Under the pieces are notes generated by a model that saw only the letters and a program-made list of their open reading frames with translations, did not search any database and had not been told where the DNA came from. Positions 12,651 through 24,260 of a DNA stretch of 64,000 bases are shown piece by piece (position 1 is the stretch's first letter; each line of letters opens with the position of its first letter). Both the position numbers and the translations under genes were made by a program. The DNA lies in contig OX359282.1 in the NCBI GenBank assembly GCA_947179155.2, positions 27,025,721 to 27,089,720 on the forward strand. The letters are read 5' to 3'. Source of the stretch: Hedera helix (Eukaryota > Streptophyta > Magnoliopsida > Apiales > Araliaceae).

Positions 12651-15600
12651 TGTGACGACCCCAAATCCGGGTTCTTTAACCTCGGGTTTGGTTCTCACTG
12701 TACAATACTTAACAACAATGAAATACATATATTGTATTCAAACTATGCGGAATAATACAAAAGGTTCCTTATATAAAGGCTACACTTCCCAAGGTCTATG
12801 AACCTTAAATTGTAACATTACATATCTTAAGGGAAATACAAAAGATTTACAACAGTAATTACATAACAGTAATTTAAACTAGCATGCAATTACTAAAACT
12901 AAGCATTCGCTTTCCCCTTGCCTTTGTTCGATTTAGAGCTTTCGGGATTGGCTGAAATATTGTCATGATATAGCAAGAATGAGCAACTAAATGGCTCAGC
13001 AAGTTTATAAACAACAATCATACGATATATCATGATGAAGGGAAATAACTTCAAGGTTTCAACAATAGCAATTGTGAAAGATAACAAGAATCAATGTTCA
13101 ATAAAAGAAAGAATTGACTCTTTACTGCTGAGTGGTCTTTAATGACCATGAACTGCTACTAAGGTAGAACAGACATACAATGTCTGACTCCTTGTTAAAA
13201 TAACGGGACACTTGAGGGGATCAGTCCTCTCATGTCCTATGTATATGCATCACATTTAGTTTTCTTGCGCGCTGTCGGGTCTCCGACAAATAAAAATCCC
13301 CTTTAACTAGGGTTGTTCTATCTCAGTCTTACTGTAAGAATCCGCACCAGCCAATGGTTTGGATAAGCTTTTATAATATTCAATTTAATAAATTTAACAT
13401 GCATTTGTCTAGCCGAAACAATTAGCTTAGACGTTCTTAAACAGTTTGCAAAAGCACTATGTGCGAATACAATAATCAATAATGATGTGAAGTAATTTTT
13501 GATAATTAATTCACTCAAAGGTCTGTCAAGTAACTACGGGTGTAGAATACTTGCTCAACAATAATTGAAATGTAAATACAGTTGAAGAATATCTGCAACA
13601 ATAAATACAAGTTTAAGGGTAGAAAACTTGTCTGTCTGCACAGCTACAATAAATGTCTAGCTTTAACTACTTGCTTTGAAAGACCTAACATTAATAAAGT
13701 CGGTCTAATAATTAGCACGGCGTATTTGCATAACTGTACGCTTGACAATGAACTTATTTACCACACATAAGTACTAACACATAATTTACATCAGTCAAAA
13801 CAATATTATTAACTTTATAAACCCTTAATCATATTAGGTTAATAATTTAATAAGTTAGAAAATATTTTTCTTAAGTGTTGGACACTTATTAAACCTTTAA
13901 ACAACTTATTATAATTGTTTAATTAAATTCAATTTATTTTATTAACTCAATCTCTTTTTAATTACTATTTAATATTGATTAAATAGAAATTAATTAATTA
14001 TCTCTAGTTATTATTTAAAATAATTAATAACTAATTGTACTTACTTATTAAATAATAAATAATTATTAACTTAGTTTTAACCTTCTTTAATTTAATGTTA
14101 ATCAACCAATAATTAACCAAGTACTTAACCTTACTTATTATTTAATTAAGGAAATTAAATAATAGTTTACTAATCTTAATCCTCTTTAATTATTATTTAA
14201 TGTCAATTAAATAATAATTAATTATTTAATTAATTTTAATTATTATTTAAGGTTAAATAATAATCAAATCATTCTTATTTATTATTTAAATTAAATAATA
14301 AATTATTACTCTAATAACTTAATCGTTATTTAATGCTAATTAAATAATAATTAATTACCTAATTATCCTTATTTATTATTTAATAATATTTAAATAATAA
14401 ATAATAAATTTATAAATTTTATCTCTCTTTAAGTATTATTTAATAGGCATTAAATAATAAATGCTAATTTATCATCTTTATTTATTATTAACATTTAAAA
14501 TAATAAATAAATAATAAATTTATTTAACTTAACCATGGTTTAGCTAACTAGATTAATATTTAAAATATTTAAATATTAAACTTAATGAAAAATATCCTCC
14601 CCAATATTATTTTTGTATTATAATTATTTTTGTTATAATTTTAATTTAGTTTTTAAATATTTAAATTAATTAAATTTAACCCGAATGGCATTTCCGTAAA
14701 TAAGTCGAAATCTGAACCGAGGGCAGAATGGTAATTCTGCCAAGAAAAACGCGGAGGGGCAATTTCGTAATTTCGCAGAAAATTTCTTACCGCGCATGGC
14801 GCGCGTTTCTGATTTTTACGGCCCAAAACGGTGCCGTTTTGAAGTCCGTCTGCTGGCTTCCGCGCGAATGCGCGGAGTAATTTACTTCTTATGCCAAACG
14901 ACGTCGTTTGGGTCGCGGTCAGGCAGTGAACAGTGGCGCGCATTGCGCGGCCAGAGTTTTTATTTTTTTTTTCTCCCAGCAGAGAGTGAATAGTGACCAG
15001 AAATACACACTTTAATAAAAACTATACCATCAAATAAGTTTTAACTCTTCAATAAAAATCCAAAAAAATTACCAATCAGCTTATATTAATTTATAACATG
15101 AAAAAAATAATTTTTCATGATTTAATTTCATTATTTTTTTATAAAAATTTATACATCACATAAACTACCATAAATCATAACTTTTTGTGTATAACTCCAT
15201 TTTAAGTGATTCAAACTTTGTTTTTCTCATGATTTAATGTTCTATAATATTAGAACATCAAACCTTAGTTTTATAAAAATATTTTTGGACATGATTTCCA
15301 AAACTTGTTTACACACTAATAAATACATATTTTAGCATATAAAATATACCAAAATACAAACCAAACATATTAAACTCAAGCATGGCATAAATATTACCAC
15401 TACACATTAATAATCATATTAACATGTTTATACTAACATGATGATTTATTTAATTTAAAAACAACACTTTATTTAAAATAACTATTACCTTGATTTAATG
15501 GCTATTCTTCTTTTTCTCCCAAAGTATGTTGTGAATCTTGAAGACATAAACTAGCTTAGCACTCATTCTCCTTCTCTTGCTCTCTCTCAAAATATTTTGC

Positions 15601-16537
15601 TCTCAAACTCTCTCTAGCTTGGAAAATGGGAGAAGAAAAATGACTAACACAATGCTCCTAAATTGTAAGTATACTTACAATTTGGAGAGATATAAAATCT
15701 ATATCTATGAAAATTGTCATCATGAGATAACAATGATACTTACACAAGAAAGCTAGCCCATACTAAGTTGGTGAGGATTTTGTGGGAAAAGACTTTCCCA
15801 AAAATCAAAACAAGCAACCTTTGATTAAATAAATAAAAAATAAAACAAAACAAAAACTCATTTTCTCTCTCTCATGCATGCTCTCGGCTGATCTCTCATT
15901 CTTTGTCCCAATTTGATTGTCATTTCCCATTTTTTAAATAATAATAGTTAAATTAAGTATTTTCCAAGTGGGCCAATCATTGGGCTCTAAATTAAAATAC
16001 CAATTGGGCTTCTATTAAATTGTTTGGGCTACTAAATTGTCAAATTTTATTATTCTCCACTTGGGCTACTAATTGACCCATGTTGGGCTAATTTAATAAT
16101 TTACACATTAATTATTCAATCCATGATTAAATAAATAATTATATTGAATAAATAATTAAATATTTTAACCCATTAGTATTAAATTACTAAATGGACTAAT
16201 AATTTTTTTTATTAATATTTCACATTATTTACATTAATTAATAATCATATTAATTAATTTATTATATTTAATTCACTCATTATATTCAATTTAATTGAAT
16301 ATTTAATTAATAGGAAACTTATCAATTATTTTGATATTAAAACTTTAGGGTTTGTTCACTAATTTAATAACATATTAGTGACCCCCTTTAATTAATTTTA
16401 GTAATTAATTACATAATTATTTAATCACATAATTAATTAATCACATAAAAAGATTTAAATAATCTCGTAAAACTAACTCGTTGGAAATTAAATTAATAAT
16501 TTAATTAATAAAGACGTGGAAATTCTAGGACATTACA
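12651..16537 (-). mobile_element. Solo LTR, Tekay-type family, 3,887 bp
   Basis: Read on the - strand it begins TGTAATGTCCTAG and ends GGGGTCGTCACA, like the LTRs of elements A and B. It is flanked by a perfect 5-bp TSD, ATAAT (12646-12650 and 16538-16542), and interrupts the third tandem unit. No internal region or primer site accompanies it, so it is the product of LTR-LTR recombination. It is closest to the element B LTR over most of its length, including the GC-rich palindrome cluster near 14790-14950. Confidence 0.95.
14786..14952. promoter_or_regulatory. GC-rich palindrome cluster in solo LTR
   Basis: Within ~170 bases lie ACCGCGCATGGCGCGCG, a near-palindrome around CAAAACGGTGCCGTTTTG, CCGCGCGAATGCGCGG, the perfect 18-base CCAAACGACGTCGTTTGG (14894-14911) and GGCGCGCATTGCGCGG. 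ACGT-core palindromes resemble bZIP sites. The same cluster occurs in both element B LTRs (26428-26592 and 46098-46263), so it is a conserved LTR feature. Its function is inferred only. Confidence 0.6.
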
Positions 16538-17030
16538 ATAATCAATTATTTAAATTACAATTCAAATAAATTTTTATTATTTTTAAAATCCTAAATTTTA
16601 AAATGAATGTTCTACTTATTAAAGTTTGATGTCCATTAATAAGTTGATGTCCGTTTTATATGTTTAGAGCAATACTGTAATGTGTATAAATATTTATAAT
16701 CTATAATTATAATATTTAAATTATATTTATAACAATTGTTAAATGATCCAAAAGTTATATTGTAACACTTATTAAATGATATTTATAACACTTGTTAAAT
16801 GATACATTTGAGATATTTTAACTTTATAATAGTAAAAATTCATTAACTATACTTAAATCAATTTATTAATATTACAATAAAAGTATTATTTTCTACTTTT
16901 TAGAAGTGAAATGATATATTTTAAAAATAATTTTCGTATGATAGTGAAAACTAATTATTATATTAGGAAGACCATTTAAAACTTAAAAGAAATTATTTTT
17001 CTTATTTTATATATATATATAAGTTATTCG
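16538..17030. other. Rest of third tandem unit and AT-rich DNA
   Basis: 16538-16840 is the continuation of the 0.3 kb tandem unit after the solo LTR. 16841-17030 is AT-rich with no supported gene. Confidence 0.7.
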
Positions 17031-17290
17031 GATACGAATTCCGGATACGGATCCGAATTCGGATATCGGATTCCTGATATCCGCTATCCGCCGGATATAT
17101 TTACGGACGAATGTTAAACGAATACGAATACGCCTATATCCGTATTCGTATCCGTTTATTTGCGAATACCTTTAAACCGAATACGGATATCTTTAAACCG
17201 AATACGGATATATCCGTTTTTTTCCGAATGCGAATAATATCCGTTTTTTTTCGAATACGAATGCGGACGAATATGAATTTTTCGGTTACC
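17031..17290. repeat. CGGATA/CGAATA-rich block
   Basis: About 260 bases in which CGGATA, CGAATA, GGATAT and their complements recur on both strands. Clustered short direct and inverted motifs of this kind are found in subterminal regions of Ac/Ds-like hAT transposons, but I find no matching terminal inverted repeats or TSD, so the origin is open. The ORF at 17111-17383 is a translation of the repeat. Confidence 0.5.
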
Positions 17291-17352
17291 ATTTACGGCC
17301 CAAAAGATAATCCGGCATATTATATAAAAGAATTGTCCAAACTAATAGCAAA

Positions 17353-17544
17353 TATAGATTTACTATACGTATATATTTTCTAATGGATAAAGGACAAGAT
17401 AATTGGATTAGTTTCAGATAATTTATTGGGATTTGTTCCTAATCCTATTTTGTCTCTCCAACTTTACCTATATAAACCCCTCAACATCCCCTAATCTTCT
17501 CACTGTCTCTATATTTATAGATTTACTATACGTATATATTTTCT
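17353..17544 (+). repeat. 29-bp direct duplication bracketing the fructokinase TATA box
   Basis: The same 29 bases, beginning TATAGATTTACTATACG, occur at 17353-17381 and 17516-17544. The 134 bases between them include the TATA box. The second copy ends 24 bases before the start codon. Confidence 0.9.
17469..17476 (+). promoter_or_regulatory. Probable TATA box of the fructokinase gene
   Basis: TATATAAA lies 93 bases upstream of the ATG at 17569 and is followed by a pyrimidine-rich leader, consistent with a plant core promoter. Confidence 0.6.
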
Positions 17545-17568
17545 CTCTCTAAAACTACTAGCATCAGC

Positions 17569-20510
17569 ATGGCTAGTAATGCAGCTTCACCTGCTGGTGA
17601 TGATTTGATCGTGAGTTTCGGCGAGATGTTGATCGACTTCGTCCCGACGGTCTCAGGCTTGGCACTGGCCGAGGCGCCAGGGTTCATCAAGGCACCCGGC
17701 GGCGCGCCGGCGAACGTGGCGATCGCAATCGCGAGGCTCGGCGGGAACGCCGCGTTCATTGGGAAGCTAGGAGAGGACGAGTTCGGGTACATGCTCGCCG
17801 GAATTCTCAAAGAGAATGGCGTATCCGGCGACGGGATCAATTTTGATAAGGGCGCCCGCACCGCCTTGGCGTTCGTGACGTTACGCGACGACGGGGAGCG
17901 AGAGTTTATGTTTTACAGGAACCCCAGCGCTGATATGTTGCTGACCCCCGATGAGTTGAATCTGGAACTTATTAAATCTGTACGTGCTCATCAAATCTCT
18001 CTATATCCACTTAATTTCACGCGCCATTTATTTACCAGTCCCATACAATGTGCAACATGGATAATTGAACATATTAACAACAAAAATTGACATATATATA
18101 TTCTTTGTTAATATGTTCAATTTTATTTTTTTTGCATATAACAATTGTATTGTTGGCAAAATTTGTAACTTGTAATATAGATATTAATGTGACAATTATA
18201 GTAGTATAGACTTATGATATAGACGTTAATGTTATAATTGTAGTATTTTGTTGACATATTACATTGTCTCATAGGACAAGACTTTCAATTTTTTTTTATA
18301 ATGTTATCTCTTGATAAAATTAGTCAATCAAGGGCAAAGTAGCTGTTTGTATATATATTGTGCTGACGACCAATGTATTTTAATATATAAATTGATATGC
18401 ACACGGGATAATGTAACAAAAAATTAAAATATTGATTATGACATTATAAAAATTAAAATATTAGCATTTATATTGCGATTCAAACCATCACCGATAGACA
18501 ACATGGGGAGGAGACAGTTTTTTTTCTGATTTCTTTTTATTTTTTATAACATCAAGGGAGATTTTAATTTACTCTAATTTTTTTATTATTGGTGGATTTG
18601 GTCTCTATATATTGTTGATTAATTGCAGGCCAAAGTTTTCCATTACGGATCAATTAGTTTGATTGTAGAGCCATGCAGATCAGCACATCTAAAGGCGATG
18701 GTGGTAGCAAAAGAGGCTGGTGCACTGCTCTCCTACGACCCCAACCTCCGGCTACCACTGTGGTCATCGGCTGAAGAGGCACGCGAGAAGATCATGAGCA
18801 TTTGGGACAAGGCTGATGTCATCAAGGTATCCGACAATGAGCTGGAATTCCTCACTGGTAAGGAAGTTAGCGATGAGTCCGCCTTGTCCTTGTGGCACCC
18901 TAACTTGAAGCTTCTTCTGGTCACCCTTGGAGACAAAGGCTGCAATTACTACACTAAGGTAATATTATTATTATTATTATTCTGGCACTTTTTTCACATA
19001 CTTTTCTTGATAGTTGAATTAGTTATGCAAACTAAAAGGCACTGAACTTATACTCTCATTTAGCTTGGTTTTATTTTCAAGGTCTTTTAGTAGTTGCACA
19101 CTGGAATCTCAACTATATAGACCAAGATGACATGTGATTTTTTAGAGTTCCTATAAGGCAGTGAAAAAAGATGGTCATTTCAAATGGACATGCTATGTTT
19201 CTTATTGTTTCTACTATTTGTATGTATACATACCTTGCTAAATCATATTATAGGGTCCCAATAACCCTCTTGGCGAGTTGACATATTTTAGGGTTGAGTT
19301 GCATATTATAGGGTCCCAATAACCCACTTGGAGAGTTAGGGTCCCAATAACCTATTGGAGAGTTGGCATATTTATTATAGTGTCCCAATAACCCTATTGG
19401 AGAGTTGGCATATTTATTATAGTGTCTCAATAACCCTACTGTAGAGTTGGCATATATTATAGGGTCCCAATAACCCTCTTGGAGAGTTATTATAGGGACC
19501 TAATAGCCCTATTGGAGAGTTGGAATATTATAGTGTCCAATAGAGTTGGAAACTGCTTCCAAAAGTAGTAATAGTGATGCATCATGCATGTGGTGATCCC
19601 AGATCTCATTAATCAAGGGATTATTATTATTTTCACAAAAATATACTCCTATTTTCCAAAAGAAGAGATATATTTCTAATTTCATACTTTAAAATGGACA
19701 TAAACTTTCATTTTTGTTGTTGTTGATTGAGTATTATAACGTTGGGGTTTTATTTAGAAAAATAATTTTTTTCTTAAAAGTCGTCATCTCTAATTTTGAA
19801 AGGAGCTATGAGGTTCTCTTTCACATGGAGTTTCACAACCTTGTCCGAAGAAACCCAGTGGAAAGAAGAGAGTACATTTCTTTGTGAAAATTACATCATC
19901 TTGGTTATCCTATTAGCGGGAGTGGGGAGAGAGAGCATTTTAGAAGAAGGTTTTTAAGTTTTTATTATAGAAACATTAGTAGATTAATTTGTATACCAAC
20001 CCCAACAATTCAAATTTGTATAATTTGGTGGGTAAGAAACAACTTAGAAAAAGCTAGGAGTTTTTGGGTATTAAGCTCTCTTTATCTTTGGAAATTTGAA
20101 CTTTCCTTCCTAATGGTTGTACCCTGTTTTGGCAATGCTAGAATTTCTACGGTTCCGTCCCTGCGTTTCACGTCAATACAGTGGATACAACTGGTGCTGG
20201 AGACTCTTTCGTTGGTGCCCTTCTATTTAAGATGGTCAAGGACCAATCCATTATCGAGGTAACTACTACTATAGTTGTTATAAATATTTCATCGTTTATT
20301 TCTTTCTATTATTTCATTCTAGCAAAAAAAAATTTAAATAAAAATTACGCAATATCTTATGTTTGGTGGTTGGTTAAATCGCAGGATGAAGCAAAGTTGA
20401 AGGAAGTCATTAGATATGCATGTGCATGTGGAGCCATAACCACCACCAAGAAAGGGGCAATCCCTGCTCTGCCTACAGAGTCCGATGTCCAAGCACTTCT
20501 TAATGGCTAA
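17569..20510 (+). CDS. FRK: Fructokinase (PfkB family), four exons
   Basis: Exons 17569-17979, 18629-18958, 20142-20258 and 20385-20510, all phase 0 with GT/AG borders, join to 327 residues, the usual length for plant fructokinase. The enzyme phosphorylates fructose at C6 with ATP, mainly in the cytosol, feeding sucrose-derived fructose into glycolysis. Seen in the sequence: N-terminal IVSFGEMLIDFVP, PfkB signature 1 (GGAPANVA from residue 44, then ARLGG), and signature 2 DTTGAGDSFVGALL in exon 3, with catalytic Asp in GAGD at about residue 268. There is no transit peptide-like extension, so it is likely cytosolic. Exon 1 is markedly more GC-rich than the surroundings. Intron 2 (1,183 bp) carries a minisatellite. 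An AATAAATAAA poly(A)-like signal lies near 20596. Which FRK paralogue this is cannot be told. Confidence 0.95.
19248..19545 (+). repeat. Minisatellite in fructokinase intron 2
   Basis: Roughly seven degenerate copies of a ~40-base unit built on GGGTCCCAATAACCC, TTGGAGAGTTGGCATAT and TTATAG. Unit length varies and some copies are truncated. It is intronic and absent elsewhere in the window. Confidence 0.88.
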
Positions 20511-21362
20511 TAGACAAAAAAGACCTTTTAGGTTCCTTTTCACCTTTCACTGGTGTAAGTTTTAGATTTCAATAGGAATTTTTGAATGGGATCCAAATAA
20601 ATAAAGTGGGTTTCAAATATTTTTCTTTTTTTTATATTTTTTATGCTTGCAATGATGAGAGTGTGTTTAAAAGGTGTTTATAATTCAATGCAAAAGGTTA
20701 CACCATTTGTCGGTAACATGAAGCCATCATCTTCAAGATGCTGTTAGTACCAGTATTTTTTTTTTGTTGAGGATGCTCTGAGGATGCTCTTATTCTTCTA
20801 TTCCCTGAATTAATTGTCTAGTGTAATTGACTAAAACTCCACTTTGATCTTATCTTAATACTCACGGACTCTGGCGATGACAAACTAGCCATTTGTTATG
20901 GGGTCATGTAACGCATAACAATTTGTTAGACTCCTAATAATTGATATGCGGTAGCCTTATTTCTAAGCATTTTGATCTCGCAATGGACAGACAAAATTGA
21001 ATTAGATGGATAGATACTCGAATCTAAATTTGGACCCAGATCACTCCCTCTATATATATATATATATATATATATTGTTCTTGATAAAAGATTTCTAAAA
21101 ACAGAGGTTCACAGCCAAGGTGCTGATAGAGGTTCCAAAGCGAAAGCTCTTTCCTGGCTATCTAAAGATAGTTGACACTGAGTAATGCATCAGTGAGCTC
21201 TATCCCAACAGTTGGAACTACAATTTTATGGCGCATTTGTTTCAAGATATTGATCTGGCTTTTACAGAAATGAAGCTACATTTTTATTGCAGCGATGAGC
21301 TATATCCAATTTCTACTTCAGCTCCCCAAATTCTAACAAAGGACAATGAGTTTATAAAATGT
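20511..21362. other. Fructokinase 3' flank and intergenic DNA
   Basis: Contains the probable FRK 3' UTR with AATAAATAAA at 20596-20605 and a (TA)n run at 21051-21075. The stretch 21100-21300 is less AT-rich but has no frame I can assign. I see no other gene. Confidence 0.6.
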
Positions 21363-23116
21363 TTATTTTCCTCTTAAGCTCATGCTCTTCCATTTCTGAT
21401 TCAATGAAAAACGCCGTGCCATAGTAGGGTTGTAAAATTTCCTCATATGATCTGATAATCTATGGATAGCACGCAGATCACCAATACCAGAAAGTTTCAT
21501 CAGGAAGGAATCAAACTTCCTATATGGCAATTTCATTCCTTGGTTTACAACTTCTTCCAAGAGAATAGAGGCGTCATCAATGTTATTACAACCAAAAAGC
21601 CCTTCAATCATCACACAGTAAGAATCAGTATCGCATACACAACCGCTCTTATCCATCTCACGCCACGTCTCAAAGGCCCCACGTCTCACAGTATAAGCGC
21701 TTCAACACTGTTTTTATTGTGACAAAGTGCTTTAAGGAAGCAGTTGTAAGTAAATATATCAGTACGATAACCCTTGTTTCTCATCTCTTTCAGAAATTTA
21801 TAAGCTGCCTCCGTCTTTCCAGCTAAACACATGCCTTCAATCAGTTCCTTGTATGTGGATACATCAGGGAGGGATTCGCTGCTTATCATATCACCAAGAA
21901 GTTTAAAACCTTCTTACATTCTATTACACTGGACAAATGCCACAATCATAATTGCATATGTTCTTGCACTGGGAGAAGACATTGTTGAACCTCTCGTTCT
22001 CATAAATTCCAAAAGTCCACCAGCCTCTGTCACCATCCCTACTTTACAAAAGGTATCTATTGCAGTATTATAAGTGAAATTACCAGGTGTATGACCCATT
22101 TTGATCATATCATCTAGTATGTTCATACTTCTTGTCGGGTTCCTTACTCTACACCGCCCAAAGAACAAAATATTGTATGTGTTAGCATTGGGTTTGACCT
22201 TGCTCTGTATCCTCCTAAACATGACCTAAGCATCTTCAACAAGACTACACTTGCAAAGGGAATCCAACAGCAAATTAAATGCATTAATCTCTGGCTACGT
22301 TTTCACTCTTATCTTCTTTTTCTTGGCAAATTTCTGAAGTTGGGTCAGATGCTTCTCAGTGTACTGTCTCAAAATCTTTAACAAAACTTCAACCGGAACA
22401 TACTGTTTGTTGTTCCAATTCATGTAATCCAGAATATCACCGAAACTGCTTAACCTTGTATTTTGTACTAGATAATATGTCAATCATCTCATTGTAGGCC
22501 TGAGTTTCATGAGTATAGTATTCTTGATGCCCAGCCCACGTAAAGAATCTAAAAGCTAACTTCTCCTCAAAATGAAGCCTTTGGAGCACCTCAACCACTA
22601 ATGGCGTGGTCAGATTCATGCCAACTAGGTCAAGATATTTTCCTTGCTACACTCTGGATTAGAGCTATCAACAACTGTTTTTCACAGCGTATCAGCATCA
22701 TTTGTACTACAACTGGAATTAGGTGTTGGGCTCAATGCAACAAATTCAGTACAATACAACAAATTCAACAGACCTGCAATAGGTGAAACTACTGGAAGCA
22801 TCAATTTACAAACCACATTTGAACTTCTGCAAGAAGCTAATTGCAGGCTGGCTAAGGTCGAAAATTGCGACATGGGCAAACTTAAATACCCACGAAAAGG
22901 GGTAAATTTAAATGGTGATGAAACTAGATTACCATCACAATGACAACCATGATGATAATAATAATTATTATTACAAAATGTATATTGTGAGAGCAAATAT
23001 CTTGGAAAATGAGATATTGATTCTGGTGAAATGACACTTCTGAAGAACTTATGACTTATAAAAGCACAAGGGTATGTTGTTGGCCTAATAGCTGAAACAA
23101 CTATACTTCGTAACAT
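21363..23116 (-). pseudogene. P-class pentatricopeptide repeat (PPR) pseudogene
   Basis: Fragments on the - strand line up end to end as one PPR protein. The N-terminus starts at 23116 (MLRSIVV..., Arg/Ser-rich and mitochondrial-targeting-like). Motifs with the canonical TYNxLxxGxCxxG pattern follow at 22222-21914, 21889-21686 and 21689-21363 (for example NTYNIL, FTYNTAIDTFCKVG, STYKELIEGMC, FTYNCFLKALC). Typical PPR proteins bind organellar RNA. Here in-frame stops occur near 22220, 22295 and 21914, another TGA lies near 22682, and frame changes lie near 22440-22480, 22620-22680 and 21690. No introns are needed to explain these breaks. The C-terminal end (KWKSMSLRGK) appears intact. Confidence 0.88.
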
Positions 23117-24260
23117 TGCAGAGAGATTTTACAAACATGTAATCAAAAACAAGGAGAATTCATGAAATCTAGTTGGGGCAATTATCAAACAGGTGGATGA
23201 CATAAAAGAAGACGCAATCTGTATAGATATATATAATTAACAAAAGAAGACGCAATCTGTATAGATATATATATATATAATTATATGTAGTTTCATTTAT
23301 GGGTGTCACCAGAAAGCTTACCGGTGTTAGCTGACACAGATAGTTAAAAACTGCGCCGAATCGATATAATCTTAGCCCGACCCAATTAAAATCTTATACT
23401 AATTTTTTAATAAAAATGATATATATATATATATATATATAGCAACCAATTGTTATTACAATTATAATTAGACGCAAATTTATCGCAATACATAGTAAAA
23501 CAATTTTTTTAAGATAAATAATATTACATTCGTCCACTAAAGTTTTAATATTCAAAATGTATTTTGTTTCATATTTAATACATTATTAATTTAATATTGA
23601 TAACATTATTGTGAACATAAATTTTATAAAAAATTGGCAAAATTTTAATGTCAATATGTATTATTGGAATGCAGGTACAAGAAACCTCCTGAAAATCTTT
23701 TACGATAAATAGAATAATATGTGATTCTTTTACTATATTGATCTATGAACTTGATTTCAGACTTCAAAATAAGATCTTTGTTTTGAATTTAAAATTTAAT
23801 TTTAGTTGATGATTAAAAGTCTTTGAAGGTTTAAATTTTCAAAGTATTAAAGTTTGAATCTTTAAACTCAATAATTTTATGGAGTTTTTGAGCTTTCTGA
23901 TTCATTGTCAAAGTTCCTAAAGGATTTTTGAATGCATTTTTAATAAAATGGTGTAGGTAGACATATGCTTATTTTATGAGAATATTTTGTTTACTTAATA
24001 AAGATATTTATTAAATTTTATGGTAATTGTCTTTTTTATTTACAAAGATTTTTGTCAAATTGTAATTATATATACTTGTTGTGATAATATTATTATTAAT
24101 TTATAATTGCCTAAAATAAGTACTAATTTCTAATTATCTCTGTTTCATTTTATAAAAATAGTTATTAATTTATAGTTTTCTAGTTTATGTCATTTTTGAC
24201 ATGCGCATTTTGTAACATTTTGTCATTTTTTTTAATATCCTAATTTATTACAATAATTTA
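23117..24260. other. AT-rich intergenic DNA
   Basis: No gene is seen. It contains a tandem duplication of an AAAAGAAGACGCAATCTG-containing segment (about 23203-23275) and a (TA)n run near 23419-23441. 24256-24260 (ATTTA) is the left TSD of element B. Confidence 0.7.

Noticed and set aside
21100..21300. Possible short exon (frame reading EVPKRKLFPGYLK)
   Set aside because: Too short, no splice or start context and no family I recognise.
22644..22943. + strand ORF over the PPR relic
   Set aside because: Antisense to the N-terminal part of the PPR pseudogene; no family match.
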